Source: Gottfriedia acidiceleris (GTDB taxonomy: Bacteria > Bacillota > Bacilli > Bacillales > Bacillaceae_G). Taken from it: DNA of 64,000 bases. Position numbers and translations under genes: made by a program. A model generated the notes under the pieces. The model did not search any database. It had not been told where the DNA came from and saw only the letters and a program-made list of their open reading frames with translations. This document shows positions 8,861-18,720 of this stretch, piece after piece (the stretch's first letter is position 1; each line of letters begins with the position of its first letter). Location: positions 248,001 through 312,000 of the forward strand of contig NZ_SCFN01000005.1 of the NCBI RefSeq assembly GCF_004138285.1, in the 5' to 3' direction.

Positions 8861-9397
8861 TTATTTATTCGTCTTTCTCCATTCAATTGCTTTTTGCTCT
8901 AAATCCTTTACAAAAGCATCTTTTCCATCCATATATCCATAAATATCTTTTGGAAATTTTTCAGCAAGCTGCGCTTTTAATTCTCCATATGCTTTCATCT
9001 CATCCTCATGTGCTCTTAAATAAGCAGGGACTGCTAGATGACGCTCAATTTCTTTTTCATTATCAAATTGATACATATGCATTTGATGGGTACGATTCTC
9101 GCCACCTTTTCGGAAATATCTTCTACCTGGAAGACCGAACTCACCAAGACCTTCATAACCAATTTCAGCCAATTGATCATTATACTTGTCTATGTTTTCT
9201 ATGTTTTTAACGACAGGTAACATATCAATAATCGGTTTGGCTTTTAAATTTTGAACTGATGTACTTCCAATGTGATGAATTTCAATAAGCTCATCTTTTA
9301 AGATTTCACGTATACGGTTAGCTTCTATTTGGAATAAGTTTTTCCAATTTTCATCATGGTTTTTGATAATTACGTTCATTCCAGTATTTGTGCCCAT
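8861..9397 (-). CDS. GrpB family protein (UPF0157)
   Basis: A 178-aa protein of the GrpB family, which has a nucleotidyltransferase-like fold. Visible landmarks are HIGSTSV near residue 42, the KPIIDM strand and the RRYFRK segment. GGAGG precedes the ATG at 9397 with seven-base spacing. Biochemical role in bacteria is not settled. It is monocistronic. Confidence 0.85.
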   Translation of the reverse strand: MGTNTGMNVIIKNHDENWKNLFQIEANRIREILKDELIEIHHIGSTSVQNLKAKPIIDMLPVVKNIENIDKYNDQLAEIGYEGLGEFGLPGRRYFRKGGENRTHQMHMYQFDNEKEIERHLAVPAYLRAHEDEMKAYGELKAQLAEKFPKDIYGYMDGKDAFVKDLEQKAIEWRKTNK

Positions 9398-9418
9398 ATT
9401 ATAACCTCCATTTAATAG

Positions 9419-9455
9419 AAAATGGGATTATCTCTATACAATAATCCCATTTTTC
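9419..9455. terminator. Terminator between the SNF2 gene and grpB-like gene
   Basis: AAATGGGATTAT pairs with ATAATCCCATTT. It lies just past the stop of the minus-strand helicase gene. Confidence 0.7.
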
Positions 9456-9462
9456 CTTCATA

Positions 9463-12219
9463 TTAAACACCCAACAAATCAACAAGCTCATCCATAGACA
9501 ATTCTGTAATCCACTGTTCGCTCGTTATAATTGTATCGTTAAGTGATTGTTTCCGTTGTAGCATTTCGTCAATTTTTTCTTCTAGCGTTCCTATCGTTAC
9601 AAATTTATGGACTTGAACGAATTTTGTTTGTCCGATTCTGTATGCGCGGTCAGTTGCTTGGTTTTCAACAGCCGGATTCCACCAACGGTCAAAGTGCATA
9701 ACGTGATTTGCTGCTGTTAAGTTTAGTCCTGTTCCACCAGCTTTGAGTGAAAGAATAAACACTTTTACATCGCCGTTTTGAAAGCGAGAAATCATATTAT
9801 CACGGGCAGTTTTAGGAACACTACCGTTTAAGAATAATACCTCTTCACCAAATTTTGCTTGGATTGCCTCTTTGAGCATATCACCCATTCTTACATATTG
9901 AGTAAAGATTAGACAGCTTTCGCTTTGTTCAAGGATTGGGTCTATCAATTCGAATAGTCGTTCTACTTTACTTGATCGCTCTTCGAATTCAACAAGCTGT
10001 GATTCCTTTAAGAATAGGGAAGGGTGATCACAGATTTGTTTTAACTTATTTAGCATCCATAGAATACGGCCTCGACGTTCGATGCCAGTTAATGTGTCGA
10101 TTTGTTTTAAGCTGTCTTGAACAACTTGTTCGTATAATGCCGCTTGTTCCACTGATAAAGGACAGAGCATCTTTTGTTCTTGTTTTGGTGGGAGATTTAA
10201 TGCCACGTCTTCGTCTTGCTTAGTCCGTCTTAGTAAGAAAGGTGAAATTAAACGATGAACAGCATTTATCTTTTCTTCATCTCGGTCCTTCTCAATAGGA
10301 TTTACATAATTGCTAGCAAAACGGTTTAGTGAACCAAGATATCCTCTATTTATAAAGTCAAATATTGTCCAAAGCTCCGTCAAGCGGTTTTCCATTGGAG
10401 TACCAGTGAGAGCAATGCGGTGCTCCGCTTTTAATCCACGAACTGCACGAGACTGCTTTGTTGTAGGATTTTTTATATTTTGAGCTTCATCAAGAATGAT
10501 ACTTTTCCAAACATATTGCTTAAGATCCTCATAATCTAATACGCTTAAAGCATAGGAGGTTATGATAATATCGACATCTCTCATTATTGAAAATAAGTCT
10601 TCCCCTTTTAAACGGTTACCTCCATAGTGAACATGAACAGTTAAATCAGGATAAAATAGTTCAATTTCTCGTTTCCAGTTGTTGATAACAGAAGTAGGGC
10701 AGACAATCAATGATGCCCCTCGCTTTTCTTCGGTTTCTTTACGATAAGCCAAATAAGAGATCGATTGAATTGTTTTACCAAGCCCCATATCGTCAGCTAG
10801 TAGTGCACCAAATCCCATATTTTTTAAATGAACTAACCATTCGAATCCTTTTTGCTGATATGCTCGCAATGTTGCTTGCAGACCATGAGGAACATTAAGC
10901 TCAGGAACTTCTGAAATGGATGTTAATCGTTTAGTTAGTTCTCGGAATACATCATCTACTTCAATTTCAACTTCGGCAAAAGGTGAGTTATCGTCCTCAG
11001 GCTTTTCAGTTCCTTGTAGTAGCTCATGTTGAAGAACTTCGTGAAATCTAAGTCCTTGCTTTTCAGCCTTTGCCATCATTTTCTTCATACGTGCAATAAA
11101 AGCAGGGTCAAGTGCAATCCACTGACCGTTAAATTGAATTAAACGTCTTTGATTTTCAACAAATTGCTGGAATTGTTGTTCTGAAAGCTCCATCCCATTT
11201 GTAGATATTCTCCAGTTGAAGTCAACTAATGTTTCCATATTGAAAAATGAATTTCCAGCAGGTTTACCTTTTACACTTGCTTTTAACGTCATCTTATTTT
11301 GTTTTAAAGCTTGCCACCAGCTTGGTAAAAGCACCTGAATATTCGCGGAAAGTACTTTTTCACTATCCTCCGTTAAAAATGTCCAAGCTTCCTGTTCACT
11401 TAAAACTTCTTTTGGCTTATAATCATCGATTAAGTTTGGTGCTAATAATCCTACTCCTTGGAACGTTCGATCTAAATACTCAGCATAAGATGAATGCTTT
11501 TTATGTAATGATTCATGTCCGTTATATTCATAAGGTTTTATAGTTTTTCGTTCATCAATTAAATATGTACGTAAATTCCAGTCATCATGTTCACTCATTG
11601 GCTCTTCAAGTACTAATCGAATTGAAAATGGAACATCATCGTCTCTTAGCCCGATTTTTACATGCCAATCGTCTTCATCAATACTATGTGTGAGTTGCTG
11701 TTTTATATAACTTGGATTGTGATACAAGCCCCTAGCAATATCCCAGCGTTTAGACTGTAATGTTTCAATTTCAAACTGCTGTTTAATTGCAGAAGAAACC
11801 AATTCCTGTAAAGTTGGTTCTAATTGTTCAAATCCATCAATTTTCCATAGTTCTACGCCAGTCTGATAATGAGCAAAACTTGGCGAAACGTGGCCCTCAT
11901 TAAAATCATCGTATAACCGTGAGATTACCGAATGAAACTCATTTGCTTCATCTAAATAAGTAATCTCTACTAATGAGTTTTCTTGATGTTCTCTAAAAAA
12001 AGTAAGTGCTTCGATTGGAGTTAAAAGAATTCCTTCAATCTGACCGACTCGGGTCGGTTGCAATAATGTCCCATAATATGAAGGTTCATGCCATTGAAAC
12101 ACTAGATGCTTCCATGCGGTTACCGGTAAAATGACACCGTGACTTTGCATTCCATAAATGAGTAAGCCTTTTCGCTCAACCCATTTTACGGCAATACTAA
12201 GATTTGCTAGTCGCTTCAT
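9463..12219 (-). CDS. ywqA: SNF2/RapA-type DNA translocase (YwqA-like)
   Basis: A 918-aa superfamily 2 ATPase. The N-terminal 440 residues form the SNF2-associated region. The helicase core starts with DDMGLGKT (Walker A, about 476-483) and DEAQ (Walker B, about 577-580), followed by LTGTPMENR (motif III) and the C-terminal lobe ending with RAYRIGQ. Size, order and partner match B. subtilis YwqA. It overlaps the SWIM-protein gene by 23 bases, so the two are one operon. Likely a DNA-bound chromatin or repair motor. The exact role is unknown. Confidence 0.9.
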   Translation of the reverse strand: MKRLANLSIAVKWVERKGLLIYGMQSHGVILPVTAWKHLVFQWHEPSYYGTLLQPTRVGQIEGILLTPIEALTFFREHQENSLVEITYLDEANEFHSVISRLYDDFNEGHVSPSFAHYQTGVELWKIDGFEQLEPTLQELVSSAIKQQFEIETLQSKRWDIARGLYHNPSYIKQQLTHSIDEDDWHVKIGLRDDDVPFSIRLVLEEPMSEHDDWNLRTYLIDERKTIKPYEYNGHESLHKKHSSYAEYLDRTFQGVGLLAPNLIDDYKPKEVLSEQEAWTFLTEDSEKVLSANIQVLLPSWWQALKQNKMTLKASVKGKPAGNSFFNMETLVDFNWRISTNGMELSEQQFQQFVENQRRLIQFNGQWIALDPAFIARMKKMMAKAEKQGLRFHEVLQHELLQGTEKPEDDNSPFAEVEIEVDDVFRELTKRLTSISEVPELNVPHGLQATLRAYQQKGFEWLVHLKNMGFGALLADDMGLGKTIQSISYLAYRKETEEKRGASLIVCPTSVINNWKREIELFYPDLTVHVHYGGNRLKGEDLFSIMRDVDIIITSYALSVLDYEDLKQYVWKSIILDEAQNIKNPTTKQSRAVRGLKAEHRIALTGTPMENRLTELWTIFDFINRGYLGSLNRFASNYVNPIEKDRDEEKINAVHRLISPFLLRRTKQDEDVALNLPPKQEQKMLCPLSVEQAALYEQVVQDSLKQIDTLTGIERRGRILWMLNKLKQICDHPSLFLKESQLVEFEERSSKVERLFELIDPILEQSESCLIFTQYVRMGDMLKEAIQAKFGEEVLFLNGSVPKTARDNMISRFQNGDVKVFILSLKAGGTGLNLTAANHVMHFDRWWNPAVENQATDRAYRIGQTKFVQVHKFVTIGTLEEKIDEMLQRKQSLNDTIITSEQWITELSMDELVDLLGV

Positions 12220-13852
12220 TGACTAATTTTCCTTTCTTTAATTCCTCTTGAAGTGCACGTAAACGAATGAATTGAGATTCAACATACTGAATATAGTCTT
12301 CCCACTCATTCATACGCTTTAATTTTTTATAATTTGTTCTTAGTTTTTTTAAATATCGAACTGCTATTTTATAGTTTGCTCGGCCTTTTAACTCAATGTA
12401 ATAAAGTACTAAGTGATGGTATATAGGTAATACAGATTGAGGTGAGTACTTATGTACTTCCTGAAGGTCATGTTTATCAATGTAATCAGGATTATAAGAA
12501 TATAAGTGCATTTGCAGCTCAGCCCATCGTTTGTATTCTCGATTATGCATTAAATAATCAGTGTACTGCATCACACTATATGGAAGTAATGCTTGATAAA
12601 CTACTTCTAATCCAGCCGTTTCATTAGTGTAAAAACTATTGTACTCATAATTAGTAAGAAAATGTTTCGCAAAAGTAGTTTTTGCATATTCATCATCGCC
12701 ATTTTTTAAAAAGTGTAAAAGCATCTCGTAATATAATGGTAAAAATAATGTTAGCCGATCTGTTTCATTGTTTTTTCGAAGATTTTCTATCCAGTAAGTA
12801 AAGCAATAGAGAGTACGTTCATTATTACTGTATTGCTTTATAATAGACAGCATTGCTTCATCTTCTTTTAATAAATAATATAGATGAGCTTTCCCTAAAT
12901 CTGCATAATAATTGTCCTCAACCTTTGATAAAGTTTCTAAATCCTTATATAAAATCTTTGGACTATTTAATAGCTCTTTATATACATAACGAAAAGAGTT
13001 ATATCGAGGAACTAAGCAAAGGTTTTTCTCTATTAAAAGATCTTGCAACTGCTCACGAAGAACTTCTTCGTACTGAGTAGAAACCGAACCTCCAGTTAGA
13101 TTATGTAATTGCCTACTAACTGCGTCAATTTGATTTTCTAACATTGTCATTTCGCGCGGTAAATGCGCATTGTCGTAAACTGTACTTTGAATTTCTATTT
13201 GTCCGACCATTTTATTCATTGTAAAAATTGACGCAAGTAACTGATATTGTAGCTTTTCCTTCTCTTGACGTGGTTGTTGATTCAATAATCCATGATAAAA
13301 CCGTTCATATAATGGATAAACAAAATAAACATCTTGGTAAAATGACGTTCTTTGCTGTTCAATATACTCCTTATACTTTTGCTCAAATAACGCCACTGTC
13401 TCTTTCGGTCGATCCTGCTCAAACATACTCATTTGATCCAGCAATTGGCGACCAGTCATGATATTCGGGATACTTTTTAAAGAAGACTGCTTAAACTTTC
13501 TCATAATATCTCCGACTAAAGAAAATGAAGCGGCAGCATAGCAAAGTAGTGCAATTTGATGTTGACATGGAGGAGCTTCGTAGCAATCACATCCATTTTG
13601 ATCATGGTTTTCAATATGTAGAATTGGTAAATGAATTTGATCCCCTTCTTCGACAACACCAACTAGACGACCTTCGCGAACCGATACATTGTATACTTGA
13701 CCTAGTCGATACAACTGCAGGCCAGTTTCAACAAGCTCTGCGTCCCTCGTATTTTGAGGAGAAAGCTTTGAAAAAAGTGAATATGAAAGTTCATAAATAA
13801 TATCTTTACTTAAATCACGCTGAAGCATTCGATGCCTCCTTACTCGAAACAT
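12197..13852 (-). CDS. ywqB: SWIM zinc finger protein (YwqB-like)
   Basis: A 551-aa protein with a SWIM zinc-binding motif near the N terminus: Cys88-x-Cys90, Cys96-x-His98 in GCDCYEAPPCQH. The rest is helical and has no recognisable enzyme motif. SWIM domains bind DNA or proteins, and the translational overlap with the SNF2 gene indicates a two-component machine. Length and gene order agree with YwqB of B. subtilis. ATG at 13852 is the first start of the operon. Confidence 0.85.
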   Translation of the reverse strand: MFRVRRHRMLQRDLSKDIIYELSYSLFSKLSPQNTRDAELVETGLQLYRLGQVYNVSVREGRLVGVVEEGDQIHLPILHIENHDQNGCDCYEAPPCQHQIALLCYAAASFSLVGDIMRKFKQSSLKSIPNIMTGRQLLDQMSMFEQDRPKETVALFEQKYKEYIEQQRTSFYQDVYFVYPLYERFYHGLLNQQPRQEKEKLQYQLLASIFTMNKMVGQIEIQSTVYDNAHLPREMTMLENQIDAVSRQLHNLTGGSVSTQYEEVLREQLQDLLIEKNLCLVPRYNSFRYVYKELLNSPKILYKDLETLSKVEDNYYADLGKAHLYYLLKEDEAMLSIIKQYSNNERTLYCFTYWIENLRKNNETDRLTLFLPLYYEMLLHFLKNGDDEYAKTTFAKHFLTNYEYNSFYTNETAGLEVVYQALLPYSVMQYTDYLMHNREYKRWAELQMHLYSYNPDYIDKHDLQEVHKYSPQSVLPIYHHLVLYYIELKGRANYKIAVRYLKKLRTNYKKLKRMNEWEDYIQYVESQFIRLRALQEELKKGKLVNEATSKS

Positions 13853-13942
13853 TCTTATTGGTAATTATACCCTAAACAAATACGATACACATAGCCGAAA
13901 AGGGAAAAAATGAAAGTTGATATAGATTGTTAACATAAAGCC

Positions 13943-14040
13943 GTAATTAAGATTTTGGAATCATAAAAAAATGTGAATCGTAATTAAAATTCGGAAATCA
14001 CAAATAAAAGTGTAAATCGCAATTAAAAACCATCAAATCA
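13943..14040. repeat. Imperfect tandem repeat, about 2.5 units of 37-39 bp
   Basis: Units begin at 13943, 13980 and 14019 with GTAATTAA, GTAATTAA and GCAATTAA, and each of the first two ends in GTGAATC or GTGTAAATC. The 13853-14222 stretch otherwise shows no gene. Confidence 0.5.
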
Positions 14041-14222
14041 AACAAATTCAACAAATAAATCGCACTTATATGTAAAATCCTCATAGTTTCAACTAAAAAC
14101 TATAAAAACATACATAATTTAAAGTAAAAAACGTAACAGGAATGGGCAAGTGTGTAATACAATTTTAATATGCAAAGAAAATGCTATTATTATAAACTAT
14201 TAATATAATAGACAATCAAAAT

Positions 14223-14247
14223 AAGCTCCCTGAATAGGGAGCTTTTC
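14223..14247 (+). terminator. Orphan intrinsic terminator upstream of the carboxypeptidase
   Basis: AAGCTCCCT-GAAT-AGGGAGCTT followed by TT. The nearest upstream gene runs the other way, so this ends either a short untranslated RNA or the carboxypeptidase leader. Confidence 0.65.
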
Positions 14248-14330
14248 GTCTGTAATGAGATTTTTCAATAGTAAAAAAACAATTACTTACATATACACAA
14301 TTGTTTTGATTAATTAGAGAGGTGAAGGGT

Positions 14331-16250
14331 TTGAAAAAAGGGTTTATTAGTTTAATTGTTTTAGTACTTATGTTTAGTATGTTTAAAGATGTATTTGCAG
14401 AATCAATAACAAAAGCAAATGCAGACAAATGGGTTGTAACTCTAAAACCTACAGATTTGACGATTCAGAATACAACAACTGGAGGAACAACCGGCGGAAC
14501 AACTGACGGCACAACAACTGGAGAAGCAACTGGAGGAACAACCGATGGCGCAACAACTGGAGGAACAACCGACGGCGCAACAACTGGAGAAGCAACTGGA
14601 GGAACAACCGGCGGCACAACAACTGGAGAAGCAACTGAGGGAACAACCGGCGACGCAACAACTGGAGAAGCAACTGGGGGAACAACCGGCGGCACAACAA
14701 CTGGAGACGCAACTGGGGGAACAACCGGCGGCACAACAATTGGAGACGCAACTGACTCAGCAACCAGTGATGTAATCGATGCTACAACCACTATAACAAT
14801 ACCAGCTAACGTTAAGTTAAAAGTAGATAAAGAGGAGAATGAACTTTACTATGTTACATATAATGGAAATGCTGGGACCATTTTGAAAAGTTCCGTCCGA
14901 AATGCAACTCCATGGGAAATCTACCCAACGGCGAAAGTCTTTAAAGTAACAAACGACACACCGCTATTATTAAATGAAAATGGTAAATTAGTGAATAGGG
15001 GAACAGTTAAAACAAATACGGTTTTTAGTAAAATAGGTGAGAAGGATCAGTATTTAATGATCCAATATTCTAATCAAACTGCTTATATTGATAAAAATAA
15101 AACAATTCCTTTACCAAATGAGACCTTGCCTGTAATCAGTATTGTGACGCAGCCTGTTAAAATTACAGCGGGTGTTGCAGTACGAAATACTAAAATTGTC
15201 TTACCACGTGATCCAAAACCAACAATGGTTAACATACCTGCTAAACAAAAAATAGTAATTGATTCAGCCTATTCCTCTTATTATGTCGTTAAAATTGGAG
15301 GACTTAAGGGGCTAATTCCTAAAGCGGATATATCGTTAAAAACTTATAACTATGTTGACCCAAATGGTGACTATTCATATGACGAATTGACAGCAGATTT
15401 ACAAGAACTGAATGCTTGGTATCCTGGATTTACTAAAGTTGAAACAATCGGTAAATCGGTTGATGGTAGAAATTTATATGCGATTAAGCTAGGGACTGGT
15501 AAATCGGAAATTAGTATAAACGGTTCGCATCATGCACGTGAGCATATGACAACAAATGTCATAATGGAAATGCTTGATCAATACGCTAGTGCGTATGAAA
15601 AAAATACAAAAATTTCTGGTTTTGATGTAAGAAAATCATTATCCCAAACGTCTATTTATTTTGTACCAATGGTTAATCCTGATGGCGTAATGCTTGTGCA
15701 AAAAGGTGCGAGTAGTACAAAAAATCCAAATCAGGTCATTAAATTAAATAATGGTAGCAAGAATTTTAAAGCTTGGAAGGCAAATGTACGTGGCGTAGAT
15801 TTAAATCGCCAATATCCAGCTGGGTGGAATACAATTTCTGGTAATAAGTCCAAGCCTGGCCCTGATAACTATAAAGGTACGAAGGCTCTAAGTGAACCAG
15901 AAGCTAAAGCTTTATATGATTTCACTAATAAACATTCATTCAAGAATACAGTTGCATACCACTCATCAGGAAATATAATTTTCTGGCATTATAACCAATC
16001 AGGAACTCAATTGGCTAGAGATAAGGCGATTGCTACAAAATTATCAAAACAAACAGGCTATAGTTTAGTCGCTCCCGCAAAAGGTGGAGGCGGTGGATAT
16101 AAAGACTGGTATGTTGCTGCAAAAAAACGACCTGGATTTACTATTGAAATTTCTCCTTATGTAGGGAACAAACCAGTTCCAAATAGTTACTTTAGTAGTA
16201 TTATGAAGAAGAACTTACCAGTTGGTTTAATACTTGCTAACGAAAAGTAA
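14331..16250 (+). CDS. Secreted M14 zinc carboxypeptidase with TG-rich linker
   Basis: About 639 aa. The chosen TTG start (14331) is seven bases after GAGGTG and gives a clean signal peptide ending near VFAES. The GTG at 14322 overlaps the ribosome binding site. After the signal comes a Gly/Thr/Ala/Glu repeat of roughly 95 residues, then two SH3-like wall-binding modules, then the M14 domain. Its zinc ligands are the His and Glu of HARE in GSHHAREH (about residue 401). The VDLNRQYP segment, a third His in AYHSS and the catalytic Glu in TIEISP follow. It probably trims peptidoglycan peptides or proteins at the cell surface. Confidence 0.88.
   Translation: MKKGFISLIVLVLMFSMFKDVFAESITKANADKWVVTLKPTDLTIQNTTTGGTTGGTTDGTTTGEATGGTTDGATTGGTTDGATTGEATGGTTGGTTTGEATEGTTGDATTGEATGGTTGGTTTGDATGGTTGGTTIGDATDSATSDVIDATTTITIPANVKLKVDKEENELYYVTYNGNAGTILKSSVRNATPWEIYPTAKVFKVTNDTPLLLNENGKLVNRGTVKTNTVFSKIGEKDQYLMIQYSNQTAYIDKNKTIPLPNETLPVISIVTQPVKITAGVAVRNTKIVLPRDPKPTMVNIPAKQKIVIDSAYSSYYVVKIGGLKGLIPKADISLKTYNYVDPNGDYSYDELTADLQELNAWYPGFTKVETIGKSVDGRNLYAIKLGTGKSEISINGSHHAREHMTTNVIMEMLDQYASAYEKNTKISGFDVRKSLSQTSIYFVPMVNPDGVMLVQKGASSTKNPNQVIKLNNGSKNFKAWKANVRGVDLNRQYPAGWNTISGNKSKPGPDNYKGTKALSEPEAKALYDFTNKHSFKNTVAYHSSGNIIFWHYNQSGTQLARDKAIATKLSKQTGYSLVAPAKGGGGGYKDWYVAAKKRPGFTIEISPYVGNKPVPNSYFSSIMKKNLPVGLILANEK
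14471..14757 (+). repeat. In-frame 36-bp-type tandem repeat coding a Gly-Thr linker
   Basis: Repeated blocks such as ACAACTGGAGAAGCAACTGG and GGAACAACCGGCGG encode GEATGGTTGGTT-like 12-residue units with Glu/Asp and Gly/Asp/Glu swaps. Near identity at DNA level implies recent expansion and length variation between strains. Confidence 0.85.
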
Positions 16251-16306
16251 AAAAGGTTTTATTTTACATTCAAATTAACTAAATTTAATTATTCTTCGTG
16301 CGCAAT

Positions 16307-16335
16307 TTGTTTTTCATTTCATTTTGTGTTATTAT
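16307..16335 (+). promoter_or_regulatory. Candidate promoter of the cold-shock gene
   Basis: TTGTTT (16307) and TATTAT (16330) with 17-bp spacing would give a leader of about 130 nt, as is usual for thermosensitive csp mRNAs. The leader has no upstream frame. Confidence 0.4.
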
Positions 16336-16472
16336 AAGTACATACTTAATATATTGGTTAATTCAATTCATGTGTTAAAAGGGACGAATTTTCATCCTGT
16401 TCTAATGTGTGTATTTTTTCTTAACAATACTCATTAAGTGTAAAAAAACAGGAATAAATGGAGGTTCGTACA

Positions 16473-16673
16473 ATGAACACAGGTACAGTTAAATGGTTTA
16501 ACGCAGAAAAAGGTTTCGGATTTATCGCAGTTGAAGGTGGAGACGATGTATTCGTACATTTCTCAGCTATCCAAGGCGATGGTTTCAAATCTCTTGAAGA
16601 AGGCCAAAAAGTAAGCTTTGAGATCACTCAAGGTAACCGTGGCGCTCAAGCTGAAAACGTAGTTAAATTATAA
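16473..16673 (+). CDS. Cold-shock protein, CspA family
   Basis: A 66-aa single-domain RNA chaperone with RNP1 (KGFGFI) and RNP2 (VFVHF) on the OB fold. The start at 16473 has TGGAGG at good spacing. The in-frame ATG at 16458 would overlap that site. It binds single-stranded RNA and prevents secondary structure. Family members CspB, CspC and CspD cannot be told apart here. Confidence 0.95.
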   Translation: MNTGTVKWFNAEKGFGFIAVEGGDDVFVHFSAIQGDGFKSLEEGQKVSFEITQGNRGAQAENVVKL

Positions 16674-16695
16674 TTTTCACTTCTGAGTGAATAAA

Positions 16696-16731
16696 AGGCT
16701 GCTAGCAATTTTGTTAGCAGTCTTTTTTTTA
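16696..16731 (+). terminator. Terminator of the cold-shock gene
   Basis: GGCTGCTAGCAA pairs with TTGTTAGCAGTC and is followed by eight T. Confidence 0.9.
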
Positions 16732-17024
16732 TTTTGTTTGGAGAAGTGAAGTTGTAATGGCGTCGACTACAAATAAAATGTCCCAACCGTAAATAAAAAA
16801 TTTAAAAAATGCAATCCAGGAAAAATTCTAAAATTGCAAACGTCTTCCAGTTTTTTCTATTATAACTATTAAATCAACTAAAAATAGTTTGAAAACTGAG
16901 TAAATACAATAATAAATTTTATCAAAAAAAACAAAAGGTGGACTCATAACTTTCATTCATACCTTATTTTAATCAATTGGTCTTCCTAAGTATTCATGAA
17001 AGTAACTAATAAGTTCAAAATCAA
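16732..17024. other. Gene-free AT-rich spacer
   Basis: No coding frame, RNA structure or repeat that I can support. Confidence 0.4.
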
Positions 17025-17056
17025 CAAAAAAAAGAGCTTAACTAAGCTCCTTTTCT
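17025..17056 (-). terminator. Terminator of the carD-like gene
   Basis: On the minus strand GAGCTTA-GT-TAAGCTC is followed by a run of eight T. Confidence 0.85.
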
Positions 17057-17067
17057 TAAACAAATCT

Positions 17068-17553
17068 TTATTTTAATGCAGAATCAATTAATTCGGTTGC
17101 TTCAAGTTGCGATATGCCTTTAATTAAGCTAAGTTCACCAACAAACATGCGTTTTGCCATGTCTAGCATTTCTCTTTCACTAGGATTTAAAGGTTTCTCC
17201 CTACTTTGAAGTGTTAGATCACGTACAACTTGAGCACCAGCGAGTAATTCGCCAGACTTTAATTTTTTCATGTTTAAATCATATTTTTGTTTCCAAGATA
17301 AGGAATCGTCGGGAAGACCATTTGAAAAGTCATCTAATACATTACTTAAATGTTCATGGTCTTCGACTAAACGAATTTTCGTGTTTGACACATTCCCTTG
17401 AGGAACCATCAATTTTAAATTGCTGGATGGTATGTTAATAATGTAGTACTGTTGTGTTACACCTTGTATAACTTTCTCTTCGATGGAATCAATTACTGCA
17501 GCTCCCTGCATTGGGTAAATAATTTGATCGCCAATTTTGAACAATGTACCCAC
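17068..17553 (-). CDS. CarD/CdnL-family RNA polymerase-binding regulator
   Basis: A 161-aa protein with the N-terminal CarD/TRCF-type domain (FKIGDQIIYPMQGAAVI, residues 5-21, then strands to about 65) that contacts RNA polymerase beta, and a helical C-terminal DNA-contact domain. Family members stabilise open promoter complexes, often at rRNA promoters. Monocistronic, with its own terminator. Confidence 0.85.
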   Translation of the reverse strand: MGTLFKIGDQIIYPMQGAAVIDSIEEKVIQGVTQQYYIINIPSSNLKLMVPQGNVSNTKIRLVEDHEHLSNVLDDFSNGLPDDSLSWKQKYDLNMKKLKSGELLAGAQVVRDLTLQSREKPLNPSEREMLDMAKRMFVGELSLIKGISQLEATELIDSALK

Positions 17554-17746
17554 CTCCGAAAATTCTTATAACTTAAGTATAACATTAATAAATGAAATAA
17601 CAAAATTTATATGATAACATTTGTAAAATAAAATTGTCAATAATTTTATGTATATTTTTTTACTTTTTTGGGGAAAAGATGAACATGTCATATGGTCGTG
17701 GACATAATATGAAGAAAGAGACTGTCGGAAGGAGGTTAGTTTACTA

Positions 17747-18667
17747 ATGAATTTTCGTGTAGTTATTTTTATCGTTACAGTACTTACTTTTTTTACAACG
17801 ACCACCGGATGTAGTCAACAAGAGCAAAGAGAGCTAGAAAAGCTTCCCAATGGCGTATTACTAGCAGCATCTGAGCTTTCTTATGAAGCATTTCTAAGTA
17901 AAGAAATAGGCAAAAGCTTAAGAGAACATAAAGGGATTGTAAATCCATTACTTACTCAAGTTCATAAGAATCTTAGGGATTATCGGCTTGTTTCCATTAC
18001 ATCTGGTAATATTGGATTTTCAGCAATAGCATTAAAAAACAATAAAAATAATAGTTTACTATTTGCATTTAGTGGATTAAAGAAAATCAATATACAAGAT
18101 ATTTATCAAAGACTAGTTGAATTTGAAACTCCAGAGAATGGTTCGCCAGTTGTCGTAGATCAACAAGCTCAGCAAGCATATGACTGGGTTACTTCAATAT
18201 TAAATAAAAAAGAGAACAATCATTCAAGTGTATATGTTACTGGTCATTCCTTTGGAGGTTATTTGGCTCAATTTGTAGGTTATCAGCTTAAAAATGATAA
18301 AAAATTGAAAAATCATCTATTTGTACAGGGCGTTACATTTAACTCATTAGGTGTACTATTAGATGATGGTTCGAAAAAACTTCATGCGAAGTCACAAAAA
18401 GTCCAAACAATTTTTAAACCGCTATTCACAAATTATATTGTAAATGGTGATCCATTGGACTACGCCAATAAAACCTTCTTTAAACAAATAAATGGGTACT
18501 CACTCAAGCATCTCGGGAATGTAAAATATATTACAGTTGATGAGAATTATAAAACGTCTTTAACTGCTTTAGAAAAAACAACAGATTTATGGACAAAAGC
18601 AAGATTATTGAAACCTTTGTACCCATATCACGATTTGGTTGAGTTTGAGGGTGCGTTTTGGAAATAA
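17747..18667 (+). CDS. Lipase-like alpha/beta hydrolase lipoprotein
   Basis: A 306-aa predicted lipoprotein: hydrophobic signal with lipobox cysteine at residue 22 (TTGC). The nucleophile elbow GHSFGG (Ser168) and the preceding YDWVTS helix resemble class 3 lipases and DUF2974-type hydrolases. A likely acid-His pair is the C-terminal PYHD segment. It would act at the outer face of the membrane on lipid or ester substrates. GGAGG precedes the ATG. It is monocistronic. Confidence 0.72.
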   Translation: MNFRVVIFIVTVLTFFTTTTGCSQQEQRELEKLPNGVLLAASELSYEAFLSKEIGKSLREHKGIVNPLLTQVHKNLRDYRLVSITSGNIGFSAIALKNNKNNSLLFAFSGLKKINIQDIYQRLVEFETPENGSPVVVDQQAQQAYDWVTSILNKKENNHSSVYVTGHSFGGYLAQFVGYQLKNDKKLKNHLFVQGVTFNSLGVLLDDGSKKLHAKSQKVQTIFKPLFTNYIVNGDPLDYANKTFFKQINGYSLKHLGNVKYITVDENYKTSLTALEKTTDLWTKARLLKPLYPYHDLVEFEGAFWK

Positions 18668-18679
18668 TCAGGAGAAGTT

Positions 18680-18712
18680 TAAAAGCTACTATCAACAGAT
18701 AGTAGCTTTTAT
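18680..18712. terminator. Bidirectional terminator
   Basis: AAAAGCTACTATC pairs with GATAGTAGCTTTT between convergent genes. Confidence 0.9.
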
Positions 18713-18720
18713 TGAATTAT

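Noticed and set aside
14471-14757. Repeat block considered as CRISPR
   Set aside because: Units are contiguous and in frame with a secreted enzyme; no spacers and no cas genes.
14449-14791. Long minus-strand and alternate-frame ORFs rich in Val/Pro/Ala or Leu/Gln/Arg
   Set aside because: Frame shadows of the Gly-Thr repeat in the carboxypeptidase gene; no starts with ribosome binding sites.
17566-17805. Minus-strand 79-aa ORF between the carD-like and lipase genes
   Set aside because: Overlaps the lipoprotein signal and has no family-like features.
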